DNA of 64,000 nucleotides from Candidatus Puniceispirillum marinum IMCC1322 (GCF_000024465.1 NC_014010.1:1-64000); one strand, 5' to 3'; positions 26,205-37,849 are shown, counted from the stretch's first letter. The notes: generated from the letters alone by a model not told the origin. Program-made: numbers and translations.

Positions 26205-26372
26205 ATTCCTGCTTTGGCAGGGATAGTCTTTTGGAAGGGATAGTTTGGCATTCATGTACTGTGATGACAAAAACCATGTCCCATCTTGTGATTGGTGCCT
26301 GTGCGCGTTACATAGGCATTGTGGATATGAGCTAAAGCACGCGTTTGGCAGGCTGGAACATGGGGATCAATA

Positions 26373-27314
26373 ATGGCGAGTGACGCGATTACCGCAGCAA
26401 AGGGGCTTTTTACCGCCTATCACGAAGCCATGACACGGCTGGAACAAGGGCTTGGTACCGGATTTAGCGCGGCGGTTGATATGATGCTGAATACGGCAGG
26501 TCATGTGGTTGTTTGCGGCATGGGAAAATCGGGTCTGGTTGGCCGCAAGATTGCGGCGACGCTGGCGTCAACGGGGACACCATCATTGTTTTTACATCCT
26601 GCCGAGGCGATCCATGGTGATCTGGGGATGGTGCGGCGCGGTGATGTTGTTCTGCTGATGTCACATTCAGGTGAAACCGAGGAAATCATCCGCCTGCTAC
26701 CTGCGTTAAAGCGGCTTGAAACACGGATTATCGCCTTTACCAGCAATGCCAATAGCACGATGGCGCGCGAGGCCGAAATTGCCCTTGATATTTCGGTTGA
26801 TCGCGAAGCCTGTCCACTCAATCTGGCACCGACAACATCCAGCCTGAATACATTGGTGCTTGGCGATGCGCTGGCGGTTGCTTTGATGGAAAAGCGCGGC
26901 TTTGAAGCGGCCGATTTTGCCGCAACGCATCCCGGTGGGGCTTTGGGACGACGCTTGCTGACGCATGTGCGCGACCGTATGCGGGTGGATAACCTGCCCT
27001 TTGTTGATGCCGATAGTTCGGTTCAGGATGCGCTGATGACCATGACCGAAGGGCGGCTTGGGCTGACGCTTGTTGGTACGCCCGAAAAGCTGGACGGGAT
27101 ACTAACGGATGGCGATTTACGCCGCCTGCTGGTGTCGGGTGCCGATCTGGCTGGTGCGCGTGTTGGCGATGTGGCAAGTGCTGATCCGTTGTCGATTGCG
27201 CCGGACGCGATGATGAATGAGGCCGAGGAAAAGATGCTGGAAGCGCGAATTCAGTGCCTTGTTGTGAAGGATGATCAGGCGGTGGTTGTCGGTATTTTGC
27301 AGATTTTTGAATAG
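26373..27314 (+). CDS. kdsD: Arabinose-5-phosphate isomerase
   Basis: A 313-residue KpsF/GutQ-type enzyme converting ribulose-5-phosphate to arabinose-5-phosphate, the first step to KDO of lipopolysaccharide. The SIS domain (residues ~35-175) has GMGKSGLVGRKIAATLASTGTPS and SHSGETEEI; two CBS domains follow (MRVDNLPFVDADSSVQDALMTMTEGRLG... and DPLSIAPDAMMNEAEEKML...). A 168-bp gap upstream shows no gene. The queA start follows after four bases. Confidence 0.93.
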   Translation: MASDAITAAKGLFTAYHEAMTRLEQGLGTGFSAAVDMMLNTAGHVVVCGMGKSGLVGRKIAATLASTGTPSLFLHPAEAIHGDLGMVRRGDVVLLMSHSGETEEIIRLLPALKRLETRIIAFTSNANSTMAREAEIALDISVDREACPLNLAPTTSSLNTLVLGDALAVALMEKRGFEAADFAATHPGGALGRRLLTHVRDRMRVDNLPFVDADSSVQDALMTMTEGRLGLTLVGTPEKLDGILTDGDLRRLLVSGADLAGARVGDVASADPLSIAPDAMMNEAEEKMLEARIQCLVVKDDQAVVVGILQIFE

Positions 27315-27318
27315 GCTT

Positions 27319-29561
<2,243 letters not shown>

Positions 29562-29580
29562 ACAGTGGTAAGGAGGTTTG

Positions 29581-30714
29581 ATGCCGAAATCGGCGGTTTC
29601 AAAAGATAAAAGCAAGCTGAAAGCATGGCTGATTGCCGATGCCAAGGCGGCTGGCTTTGCCGATATCGGAATCACAAAAGCAACGCATTCAGCGCAAACC
29701 ACCGACGGGCTAGCCCAATTTCTGGACGATGATTTTGAGGGCGATATGGCGTGGTTGCGCGATACCGCCGATCGCCGTCAGCAACCGCATGCGATGTGGG
29801 GTGATGCCCGCACCGCCATTGTGCTGGGGATGAATTACGGCCCCGACCATGATCCGATGGGCAATCTGGATGCGCGGGACAAAGGCAATATCTCGGTCTA
29901 TGCGCGCGGACGCGATTATCATGAGGTGATCAAGGGCAAGCTGAAACAGCTGGCCGGACGGCTGGCGGTCAAATCAGGCTGGCAGGTCAAGGTCTTTGTC
30001 GATACCGCGCCATTGATGGAAAAGCCGCTGGGGCAAAGTGCCGGTATTGGCTGGCAAGGCAAGCATACGAATCTGGTATCGCGAACGCATGGTTCATGGC
30101 TGTTTTTAGGGACGATCCTGACCGATGGTGAATTGCCCTATGATGAGGCACAAAGCGATCATTGCGGTAGCTGTCGTGATTGCCTTGATATTTGCCCGAC
30201 TGATGCGTTTCCGGCGCCCTACAGGCTGGATGCGCGGCGGTGCATTTCCTATCTGACAATCGAACATAAAGGCCAGATACCAAAAGACTTCAGAACCGCC
30301 ATTGGCAACCGTATCTTTGGCTGTGACGATTGTCTGGCGGTATGCCCGTGGAACAAATATGCCAAGGCCGCTAGCGAGGCCAAACTGGCCGCGCGTATGG
30401 AAACCACATTGCCAGAGCTGGCGGCATTGCTGGCACTGGATGAGGCCGGATTTCGCGCACAATTTGCCAGCACGCCAGTGCGCCGCGCGGGCTATGAACG
30501 GTTTTTGCGCAATGTGCTGGTCGCGGCGGGCAATAGCGCGGATATGGGGCTGGTGGATGTCATCATGCCGCATCTGGATCATGCTAGCGGGCTTGTACGC
30601 GGCATGGCGGTATGGGCACTTGGGCAGTTAATGGATGATGCGGATTTTATGGCGATGAAAGCACGCTATATAGGCGTCGAGACTGATGCGGATGTTGCGG
30701 CCGAATGGGGCTAG
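29581..30714 (+). CDS. queG: Epoxyqueuosine reductase QueG
   Basis: A 377-residue cobalamin and 4Fe-4S enzyme that reduces epoxyqueuosine to queuosine in tRNA. Two ferredoxin-like cysteine clusters are seen: CGSCRDCLDICPTDAF and CDDCLAVCPWNKYA. A HEAT-like C-terminal portion follows. AAGGAGG lies five bases before the ATG at 29581; a TTG one codon earlier is less likely. Requires cobalamin, so the host must make or import B12. Confidence 0.95.
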   Translation: MPKSAVSKDKSKLKAWLIADAKAAGFADIGITKATHSAQTTDGLAQFLDDDFEGDMAWLRDTADRRQQPHAMWGDARTAIVLGMNYGPDHDPMGNLDARDKGNISVYARGRDYHEVIKGKLKQLAGRLAVKSGWQVKVFVDTAPLMEKPLGQSAGIGWQGKHTNLVSRTHGSWLFLGTILTDGELPYDEAQSDHCGSCRDCLDICPTDAFPAPYRLDARRCISYLTIEHKGQIPKDFRTAIGNRIFGCDDCLAVCPWNKYAKAASEAKLAARMETTLPELAALLALDEAGFRAQFASTPVRRAGYERFLRNVLVAAGNSADMGLVDVIMPHLDHASGLVRGMAVWALGQLMDDADFMAMKARYIGVETDADVAAEWG

Positions 30715-30818
30715 TGCGTTGCTGATCAGATGCGTGACCAGCTTGATAGCCAGCCTCATGATTATATGATTTTGAATATCGTCTGATTTTCTGTTACGGT
30801 TTTAATTATACGAGGTTT

Positions 30819-30908
30819 ATGTCTGACCGCCCGATTTTGGAGGCGGCCAGCCTTTATCCCGGATCAGGGTATCGTGATCTTTTATTGAATAGTGTCCGGA
30901 ACATGTAA
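30819..30908 (+). CDS. Possible 29-residue peptide
   Basis: A short frame starting MSDRPILEAASLYPGSGY with GAGG three bases before the ATG. It ends 37 bp before the metallo-hydrolase start. It may be a leader peptide, a gene remnant or chance; nothing in it is recognised. Confidence 0.2.
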   Translation: MSDRPILEAASLYPGSGYRDLLLNSVRNM

Positions 30909-30945
30909 CCAGACTGACTATCGCTATTCATTAGGAGGGGCAATC

Positions 30946-31842
30946 ATGACACCGGTTAGACTATCGTTACGGGTAGCTGTTACGGCTATCTTTATGCTGT
31001 GCGCATCTTTGGCGTCACATTCTGTTGCGTGGGCGCAGGACGCGCCAATCGTTTCAAAATTATCTGATAATACATATTCGGTTTTCTGGGGATTTTTTAA
31101 CAGTCTGGTTGTTATCGGCAACAAAGGTGTGCTGATTACCGACCCCGCCAATGATAACCGCGCGGCAGTTTTAAAGGCCGAAATCGCCAAGCTGACCGAT
31201 TTGCCCGTCACCTATATTGTACTGTCGCATGAGCATTTTGACCATATTGGCGGTGTTGGTGCCTTTCCGCAGGCAAAATTAGTTGCCCAGAAAAATATTC
31301 ATGCGGTGTTGCCACTTGATCCGCTTGATCTGGCACCTGACGATATCGATATTACCTTCGAAAATAAATATACCCTCAATATGGGCACAACCGATGTCGA
31401 AATGCATTTCATGGGAGCTGGCGATGGCGTGGCGACTACGGTTGTTTATATGCCATGGGAAGGCATTGCCTTTACCGCCGATCTTTATGAGGACAAACGG
31501 CTGACGCCTGCATCATTTCTTGATGATACCAATATGCTGGGTGTGCGGCGTATTTTGAACCGGATCGGTCAATGGCCGATAAAACACGCGGTGACGGCGC
31601 ATTCACTATCAAGCGATCCACAGATATTGCGGGATAATATCCGCTATATCAATGATCTGTATGATGCGGTTTATCCGCCTATTGCAAAGGCCGCGGCATC
31701 AGATAATCCATTTGCCATATATGGATTGCTGGATAGCCTGCCCGATACGGTAACACTTGAGGCTTATGCTGACTGGGATGGCTATGAACATTTTTCCGGA
31801 CATGTAAGGCGGATGGCGTTATCGATCATCCATGGCGGATAG
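30946..31842 (+). CDS. Secreted metallo-beta-lactamase-fold hydrolase
   Basis: A 298-residue protein with an N-terminal signal peptide (hydrophobic stretch about residues 8-27 ending SVAWAQD). The metal-binding motif is LSHEHFDHIGG (HxHxDH); further ligands come from AFTADLYED and the AHSLSS region. It is MBL-fold, related to SoxH/quinoprotein-relay-like periplasmic hydrolases; the substrate is unknown. The start has AGGAGGGG seven bases upstream; the earlier ATG at 30892 lies before the ribosome site. Confidence 0.86.
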   Translation: MTPVRLSLRVAVTAIFMLCASLASHSVAWAQDAPIVSKLSDNTYSVFWGFFNSLVVIGNKGVLITDPANDNRAAVLKAEIAKLTDLPVTYIVLSHEHFDHIGGVGAFPQAKLVAQKNIHAVLPLDPLDLAPDDIDITFENKYTLNMGTTDVEMHFMGAGDGVATTVVYMPWEGIAFTADLYEDKRLTPASFLDDTNMLGVRRILNRIGQWPIKHAVTAHSLSSDPQILRDNIRYINDLYDAVYPPIAKAAASDNPFAIYGLLDSLPDTVTLEAYADWDGYEHFSGHVRRMALSIIHGG

Positions 31843-31858
31843 GGGCATAGGGAAGCAG

Positions 31859-32518
31859 ATGTCATCCTATAAGCTGTATATAACACATAAGAACTATTCA
31901 TCATGGTCATTGCGGGCATGGCTGTTAATGCGGGCGTTTGATATTCCCTTTACCGAAAAAATGGTGCCACTTGACGAGCATGTGAAAATTCCAGCATTGG
32001 CGGGCATCTCGCCAACGGGCAAGGTGCCATGTCTTGTCGATGGCGAGGTGACGATCTGGGAAAGTCTGGCGATTGCCGAATATCTGGCCGAAAGGCACCC
32101 GACCAAAATGCTGTGGCCTTTATCTGAACCTATGCGCAGTCATGCAAGGGCTATCAGCGCCGAAATGCATGCCGGTTTTGGTGCCTTGCGAACGGCTTGC
32201 CCGATGAATATGCGGCGTCCGGTGTCGGTATTGACGGTGGCGGATGACGTTAAGGCCGATATAGCGCGTGTCATTGAAATCTGGCGCGATTGTCTGGCGC
32301 GCTATGAGGGGCCGTTTCTGTTTGGCCATTTCACCATTGCCGATGCGATGTATGCGCCGGTTTATAGCCGGATCAAAACCTATGGTCTGGCGCGCGGTGC
32401 GACGCATAAGGCGGTGACAGCGCGCTATGGACAGGCACTGGTGTCAATGCCTGCCTGGCAGGAATGGCATGATGCGGCACTGGCAGAAACGGCAATTGTC
32501 GCCGTCAATGAGGTATAG
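31859..32518 (+). CDS. Glutathione S-transferase family protein
   Basis: A 219-residue GST. The N-terminal thioredoxin-like domain has KNYSSWSLRAWLLMRAF with the likely catalytic Ser, the cis-Pro block GKVPCLVDG and WESLAIAEYLAE; the C-terminal helical domain has FLFGHFTIADAMYAPV. It starts 16 bp after the metallo-hydrolase and the two may share a message. The conjugated substrate is unknown. Confidence 0.88.
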   Translation: MSSYKLYITHKNYSSWSLRAWLLMRAFDIPFTEKMVPLDEHVKIPALAGISPTGKVPCLVDGEVTIWESLAIAEYLAERHPTKMLWPLSEPMRSHARAISAEMHAGFGALRTACPMNMRRPVSVLTVADDVKADIARVIEIWRDCLARYEGPFLFGHFTIADAMYAPVYSRIKTYGLARGATHKAVTARYGQALVSMPAWQEWHDAALAETAIVAVNEV

Positions 32519-32557
32519 GGGATGAGGGTGCCGAGAGGCTAATTGATGGCTTGTAAT

Positions 32558-32944
32558 CTATGCGGCGGCAATCGCATCAATTTCAAGAAGCCATGTTGGA
32601 TCAAGCGTTTGCACAATAACCGAGGTCGTCGCCACCGGTTGATTACCTAAGGCTTTCATGCGCCATTTAGCATTTGCATCGGCAAATGTTGGATCAGTCA
32701 GAAATGTGGTGACTTTGACAATGTTCTGTTCGGTCATATCAGCATGACGCAGAATGACAGCTATATTTGACCAAATGAGTTCAAGCTGTTCATCAATAGT
32801 CTTTCCAGCATGCCCTTTGTCATCGAGACCCATGGTGCCGCTTATGAATAGAAGCCGTGCTGGTGATAGCGCCTCGGTAGCGTGAACATAGTCATTTGTT
32901 GCCCGATAAATGCCAGTCAGTGGATCGTGCATTATACGTTTCAT
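32558..32944 (-). CDS. RidA-family (YjgF) enamine deaminase-like protein
   Basis: A 128-residue RidA/Rid-family protein: LLFISGTMGLDDKG, TIDEQLELIWSNIAVILRHADM, NIVKVTTFLTD. RidA hydrolyses reactive 2-aminoacrylate-type enamines; some subfamilies lack the catalytic arginine, and the usual Arg in the C-terminal part is not obvious here. An alternative start 12 codons upstream (32980) is possible. A CtrA-type box lies 52 bp upstream. Confidence 0.85.
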   Translation of the reverse strand: MKRIMHDPLTGIYRATNDYVHATEALSPARLLFISGTMGLDDKGHAGKTIDEQLELIWSNIAVILRHADMTEQNIVKVTTFLTDPTFADANAKWRMKALGNQPVATTSVIVQTLDPTWLLEIDAIAAA

Positions 32945-32995
32945 AAGGACGCCTTGTTTTTCGGTTTCTGTTCGCATCATATTAAGGGATCGATG

Positions 32996-33010
32996 TTAAT
33001 ATCCGGTTAA
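32996..33010 (-). promoter_or_regulatory. CtrA-type box upstream of the RidA-family gene
   Basis: TTAA (32996-32999), TATCCGG, TTAA (33007-33010). The same box with the same core, followed by a similar AAAAAAGGCGGGG stretch, recurs at 34129. Confidence 0.45.
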
Positions 33011-33076
33011 CAGCGCCTAAAAAAGGCGGGGTGCCGAGAGGGCGAATATCGCGTTATGTCACGCCGAGAGGCCAGA

Positions 33077-34051
33077 CTAATCGATCGATTGCAGTCGTTG
33101 CACAGCGTTAACAATACGGCTGAGCGCAGGGGGGGTAAGCACCATGCCAGCATGGTCAATATCTGGCAGAATATCAATGTCAACTAGCCCAGGCGCAGAG
33201 GCAAAGACGGTGTCATATTTATCTGCGTGAAAAAGTTCATCATTCGCACCAGCCAGAACGATGAATGGTTTTGAAGCTGATTTGATGGCCGCTTTATAGT
33301 CATCTGGTAATCTGAAATTTGTTGCCAGATTGTAGTCATAAGAACCAGTTAACAGGTCACTGGTATATGGGTTTATTCCATAGCGTATCACAGGCAGAAA
33401 GTTGAACCATGTTACCCCAATCGCGTTTAGGATGTTGAGTGCTAACAATCTTGGAACGCCAACACCTGCCCAATCAGCACTTTGTCTTTGGGTTGGTGCG
33501 TCTTGATGAATGAATGGGGATAGAAGCAGATAGCTGTCGAATAGATCAGCATCGGCGCTGACCGCAAATCGTAAGGTAAAACCACCACCTGCCGAAAAAC
33601 CAGCAAGGGTGCGCGGGTGTGATGGCCGGATATGGTCAAGGAAATCGATAATGTCACTTTCAAGACGTCCTATTTTATCGATATGGCCTTTGCGACCGGA
33701 ATTTCCATGCCCACGTATATCAAGGGCATAGGTTGAGAACCCAGCATATGCCAGATGCTTTGCGACATTATGCATGCTTATACTGGTGGCTGATGATCCA
33801 TGTATCAGAATGACCGAACCTTTGATGTTGTCATTTTGCTCTGGCGCATAGTGCCGATAGGCCAGTTGTCCGGCGCTACTTTCAAAGACGTTGATATCTT
33901 TTGCCCCACGATAGTCAGCCTGCCCGAATGCCCTATCGATACTTTGCAAGACTGGCGGTGTTTTGGGGGCACCCATCCAGAGGGCGCAAGCAATAGCGAA
34001 AACGCCAATGCAGATGAATAAAATGAGAATCTGCAGAGTAAAATTAGGCAT
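33077..34051 (-). CDS. Membrane-anchored alpha/beta hydrolase
   Basis: A 324-residue protein with one N-terminal membrane helix (residues ~5-25) and a hydrolase domain outside or at the membrane. Motifs: VILIHGSSAT (oxyanion), DIRGHGNSGR, nucleophile elbow GFSAGGG (S153), and IDHAGM supplying His near residue 300. The substrate is unknown. It is a single gene with its own CtrA-type box 78 bp upstream. Confidence 0.85.
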   Translation of the reverse strand: MPNFTLQILILFICIGVFAIACALWMGAPKTPPVLQSIDRAFGQADYRGAKDINVFESSAGQLAYRHYAPEQNDNIKGSVILIHGSSATSISMHNVAKHLAYAGFSTYALDIRGHGNSGRKGHIDKIGRLESDIIDFLDHIRPSHPRTLAGFSAGGGFTLRFAVSADADLFDSYLLLSPFIHQDAPTQRQSADWAGVGVPRLLALNILNAIGVTWFNFLPVIRYGINPYTSDLLTGSYDYNLATNFRLPDDYKAAIKSASKPFIVLAGANDELFHADKYDTVFASAPGLVDIDILPDIDHAGMVLTPPALSRIVNAVQRLQSID

Positions 34052-34128
34052 TTAATGCTTTCCCATGTTTCACCGCACAAGCAAACAGACATGCTATGTT
34101 GGTAAACATTAACTATAGAAGGAAAGCG

Positions 34129-34143
34129 TTAATATCCGGTTAA
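34129..34143 (-). promoter_or_regulatory. CtrA-type box upstream of the anchored hydrolase gene
   Basis: TTAA (34129-34132), TATCCGG, TTAA (34140-34143); core and right flank match the box at 32996. It lies between this gene's start and the amt terminator. Confidence 0.45.
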
Positions 34144-34150
34144 CAGCACC

Positions 34151-34179
34151 AAAAAAGGCGGGGATTGCGCCCCGCCTTT
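34151..34179 (-). terminator. Intrinsic terminator of amt
   Basis: A perfect 10-bp stem AAAGGCGGGG (34154-34163) with CCCCGCCTTT (34170-34179) around a six-base loop. On the minus strand it is followed by a run of T (the A run at 34151-34156), as expected for rho-independent termination of amt. Confidence 0.85.
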
Positions 34180-34200
34180 GCTTCATTCGAGATGAATGGC

Positions 34201-34290
34201 CAGTGTGATTAGGGCCAGTGTGATTAGGGCCAGTGTGATTAGGGCCAGTGTGATTAGGGCCAGTGTGATTAGGGCCAGTGTGATTAGGGC
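34201..34290. repeat. 15-bp tandem repeat after amt, six exact copies
   Basis: CAGTGTGATTAGGGC repeated six times without change, between the amt stop codon and its terminator. Exact identity suggests recent expansion. Confidence 0.95.
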
Positions 34291-34296
34291 AAGAGC

Positions 34297-35598
34297 CTAT
34301 TTCGTGTGATAGCCATATTCGCCATGCTGGGTGATGTCGAGGCCTTCGATTTCATCCTGTGTATCAACACGCAGACCGCCAGTCATCGCGCTGATGATTT
34401 TCAGGATCGCAAAGCTGGCAATCGCTGTCCAGATCACGGTGATGATCACCGAGCTGAACTGTACCCATAGCTGTGAGGCCGCCGAGACGCCATCGGCAAG
34501 GCCAAGGCCGCCAAAAGCAGGCAAGGCCAGATAGGCAACAAGCAGACTGCCCAGAATGCCGCCAACACCATGCACGGCAAAGACGTCAAGCGAGTCATCG
34601 ATCTTCATCTTGACGCGGATAAGGTCAACCGCCAGATAGCAGGCACCACCGCCAACAAGGCCAAGGATCAAGCCACCTGGCACACCGATAAAGCCAGAGG
34701 CAGGTGTCACGGTCGCCAGACCCGCCACCATGCCGGTGACAATGCCGACAAGCGATGGGCGGCCAAAGCGAAGCCATTCGATAACCATCCACACAAGTGA
34801 CGCGGTCGCGGCGGCGATATGCGTGACCAGCAACGCCATGCCTGCACCTGATCCAGCACCGAGCGCCGAACCGCCATTAAAGCCAAACCAGCCAACCCAG
34901 AGCATACTGGCACCGATCATGGTCAGAACCGGACTATGCGGCGGGGTAACGGACTCGGGAAAATTGCGACGCTTGCCAAGAACAATGGCGCATACCAATG
35001 CGGCGGTGCCTGCGGTGGCATGCACAACGATGCCGCCAGCAAAATCCATCACGCCCCATGTGGCCATGATGCCGCCACCCCAGACCCAATGCGTTACAGG
35101 CGCATAGACAACCAGAAGCCAGATTGCCGAAAACAGCAGAACAGCCGAGAATTTCATGCGTTCGACATAGGCACCAATCACCAAGGCCGGCGTGATGATG
35201 GCAAAGGTCATCTGGAAGACGGCAAAGACAGATTCGGGAATTGTGCCCGACATGCTATCAAGCCCGATAGCGCCCATGAACATATTGCTAAGGCTGCCAA
35301 ACCATGCGCCGTCGCCACTAAAGGCGAGTGAGTAACCGGCAATGACCCAGAGGATTGACATCAGACAGGCGATGGCAAAATGATGCATCAGCACCGAAAC
35401 AATATTCTTTGATTGCACAAGCCCAGCATAGAAAAGTGCCAGACCCGGCAAGGTCATGAACAGGACAAGGGCGGTCGCGGTCAAAATCCACGCGGTGTCA
35501 CCGCTATTGATCGCATCTGACGCGAAGGCTGGCGCAGACGCCATACCAAAACCCGCCAGCGCCATAAAGGCACAGGCCATCGAAACAAAACTACGCAT
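34297..35598 (-). CDS. amt: Ammonium transporter Amt
   Basis: A 433-residue precursor: a signal peptide (MRSFVSMACAFMALAGFGMASAPAFA) and eleven membrane helices. The family blocks TALVLFMTLPGLALFYAGLVQSKN, GGIVVHATAGTAALV and DVFAVHGVGGILGSL carry the two pore histidines. It brings in ammonium at low concentration. The start at 35598 has GGAGA upstream; an in-frame ATG 17 codons earlier is less likely. No glnK lies beside it, unlike in most bacteria. Confidence 0.96.
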   Translation of the reverse strand: MRSFVSMACAFMALAGFGMASAPAFASDAINSGDTAWILTATALVLFMTLPGLALFYAGLVQSKNIVSVLMHHFAIACLMSILWVIAGYSLAFSGDGAWFGSLSNMFMGAIGLDSMSGTIPESVFAVFQMTFAIITPALVIGAYVERMKFSAVLLFSAIWLLVVYAPVTHWVWGGGIMATWGVMDFAGGIVVHATAGTAALVCAIVLGKRRNFPESVTPPHSPVLTMIGASMLWVGWFGFNGGSALGAGSGAGMALLVTHIAAATASLVWMVIEWLRFGRPSLVGIVTGMVAGLATVTPASGFIGVPGGLILGLVGGGACYLAVDLIRVKMKIDDSLDVFAVHGVGGILGSLLVAYLALPAFGGLGLADGVSAASQLWVQFSSVIITVIWTAIASFAILKIISAMTGGLRVDTQDEIEGLDITQHGEYGYHTK

Positions 35599-35942
35599 GA
35601 TATTCTCCGTTTGACTGGGGATGTTTATCACCCCCGAATTACTTTTCATTTAGTGTCGTTGGCGTCGGTGAAATAGCAAGATGATTGCATTTACAATAGG
35701 CATAACTGCCCAAAATGATGAAAATTAATGCAAAAAAGAATAGCAAAGCCCAATTTTTGAGCATTTATATGTCCGGATTATCGATTGTAATCGCTATTTT
35801 GAAGCAGTCGTTCCAGAGATGCTGACTTTGTCATGGCAAAGCGGCATAGTATGTGCCTGTTTTTTAAATGCTGTCCTGAATGACCAATGAATATGGCTAT
35901 GAATCATGACAAGTGAATGATGTTAAACAATGTTGATAGTGA
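35599..35942. other. Intergenic region upstream of amt and the PfkB-family kinase gene
   Basis: A gap of about 340 bp holding divergent promoters. It is AT-rich. No clear sigma-54 or NtrC-type site and no reading frame were found by eye. Confidence 0.5.
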
Positions 35943-36896
35943 ATGATGACCCCTGTTAGTGATGATCATACCGCGTCTTTGCCATCGATCCTGGTGATTG
36001 GCGGCGCCAATATCGATATTACGGCGACCTCATCTTATGAAAATCTGGTGCTTGAGGAATCGAATAGGGGCGTGGTTGATCTTGGCTGTGGCGGGGTTGC
36101 GCGTAATCTGGCTGAAAATCTGGGGCGTCTAGGTCTGGCGCCTCAATTGGTCAGCGTTTTTGGCGATGACATGCTGGGGCAGCGTTTGCGGCAAAGCTGT
36201 GTTGATGGCGGGGTGAAGCTGGATCATGCGATCACCCGTGCAGGCGCGAACAGCGATAGCTATGTCAGCATCCATGATGGCAAGGGTGAAATGTATGTCG
36301 CGCTGCACCAGATGGCGCTGATTGATAGTCTGACGCCAGATTGTATCACGGCTATCGATCCAGTGCTGGCGGCGGCTGATGCGCTGGTGCTTGATGCCAA
36401 TCTGCCAGCCGAGACGCTGGCTAGTATTTTTGCGCGTGCCCATGGCAAGGTGGTGTTCTGCGATTGCGTGTCGGCGCTAAAAGCGCATAAGCTGCGCCCG
36501 TTTCTGGGTCAGATTACCTGTCTGAAAGCGAATCTGGCTGAAGCCCGGGTGCTGACGGGGCTGGGACAGGATGCACAGACACATATGCTGCTGGATGGTT
36601 TGCGCCCGACGGGTGTTGCACAGATTATCATGTCGGATGGAGCCAATGGCTTTGTTGCGGTGAGAGAGAATGATAAGGCAGCCAAAATACCCACTACAAC
36701 AGAGGCGGTGAATGTATCGGGGGCTGGTGATGCCTTGCTGGCCGGATTTGTCTATGGCTGGGCGCATGACATGGCATGGGACGCGCGGGCGGAATTTGCC
36801 CATGGTGTGGCGCAATTCACTTTATCATCCCGAAATGCGGTACATGCTGATATAACGGCGGCATATATTCACGCGCATTATGCGCCTGTTTCTTAG
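35943..36896 (+). CDS. psuK: PfkB-family carbohydrate kinase, probable pseudouridine kinase
   Basis: A 317-residue ribokinase-like enzyme: ILVIGGANIDITATS near the N-terminus, GGVARNLAENLGRLG, and the C-terminal catalytic NVSGAGDALLAGFVYGW with the base Asp. Pairing with the pseudouridine-5'-phosphate glycosidase gene ten bases downstream indicates pseudouridine as the substrate. Two adjacent ATGs (35943, 35946) are both possible starts. Confidence 0.88.
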   Translation: MMTPVSDDHTASLPSILVIGGANIDITATSSYENLVLEESNRGVVDLGCGGVARNLAENLGRLGLAPQLVSVFGDDMLGQRLRQSCVDGGVKLDHAITRAGANSDSYVSIHDGKGEMYVALHQMALIDSLTPDCITAIDPVLAAADALVLDANLPAETLASIFARAHGKVVFCDCVSALKAHKLRPFLGQITCLKANLAEARVLTGLGQDAQTHMLLDGLRPTGVAQIIMSDGANGFVAVRENDKAAKIPTTTEAVNVSGAGDALLAGFVYGWAHDMAWDARAEFAHGVAQFTLSSRNAVHADITAAYIHAHYAPVS

Positions 36897-36905
36897 GATC
36901 CGAGG

Positions 36906-37811
36906 ATGATTGACTATACTGACGAAGTTACTGATGCGCGGGCTGATAACAAGGCCATTGTGGCGCTGGAATCGACCATCATTTCACATGGATTGCCATG
37001 GCCGGAAAATCTGCACACTGCCAAACGGCTGGAAGCGGTGGTGCGCGCGGCAGGTGCGGTGCCAGCAACGATTGCGGTGCTTGATGGGCGTGTCAAAATC
37101 GGGCTGGATGCGGATGATCTGGAACGGCTGGCCGCCCCCGATGGCGCTATCGAGAAGCTAAGCCGTCGTGATCTGCCGCAGATTCTGGCGCAAAAGGGGC
37201 ATGGTGCCACCACCGTGGCGGCGACCATGATTCTGGCGCAAAAGGCAGGCATCAAAGTGTTTGCCACCGGCGGTATTGGCGGGGTGCATCGAGGTGCCCA
37301 ACAGAATTTCGATATTTCGGCCGATTTGCAGGAACTGGCCAAAAGCGACGTTGCGGTGGTCTGTGCGGGACCAAAGGCGATCCTTGATCTGCCGCTGACG
37401 ATGGAATATCTGGAAACGCTGGGGGTGCCGGTGATTGGCTATCAGACGGATGAATTGCCAGCCTTCTGGTCACGCACATCAGGGTTGAGGCTGACCAGCC
37501 GGGCTGAAACGCCAGAAGAGATTGCCGCCATCCTGACCGCGAAATGGTCATTCGGGTTGGCTGGCGGCGCGGTGATCATGAATCCGGTGCCAGAGGCAGA
37601 TGCTATTGCCGAGGCCGATATCAAAGCCGCGATCAAGGCGGCACTGGCCGCGGCCGATGAACAGGCGATTAGTGGCAAGGATTTAACACCCTTTCTGTTG
37701 CAGCATATGGTCGCATTGACTGGCGGTGACTCGTTAAAAACGAACATCGCGCTGGTGCTGAACAATGCCAGACTGGCCGCCAAAATAGCTGTTGCCATGA
37801 CGGCGGCATAA
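36906..37811 (+). CDS. psuG: Pseudouridine-5'-phosphate glycosidase
   Basis: A 301-residue enzyme splitting pseudouridine 5'-phosphate to uracil and ribose 5-phosphate. Signature stretches: VALESTIISHGLPWPENL, ATIAVLDGRVKIGL, KGHGATTVAATMILAQKAGIKVFATGGIGGVHRG and DLQELAKSDVAVVCAGPKAILDL. Together with the kinase it recycles pseudouridine from RNA breakdown. Confidence 0.95.
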   Translation: MIDYTDEVTDARADNKAIVALESTIISHGLPWPENLHTAKRLEAVVRAAGAVPATIAVLDGRVKIGLDADDLERLAAPDGAIEKLSRRDLPQILAQKGHGATTVAATMILAQKAGIKVFATGGIGGVHRGAQQNFDISADLQELAKSDVAVVCAGPKAILDLPLTMEYLETLGVPVIGYQTDELPAFWSRTSGLRLTSRAETPEEIAAILTAKWSFGLAGGAVIMNPVPEADAIAEADIKAAIKAALAAADEQAISGKDLTPFLLQHMVALTGGDSLKTNIALVLNNARLAAKIAVAMTAA

Positions 37812-37849
37812 ACCGGCCTTATTCTCACTTTACCTGCATATTTGTAAAA

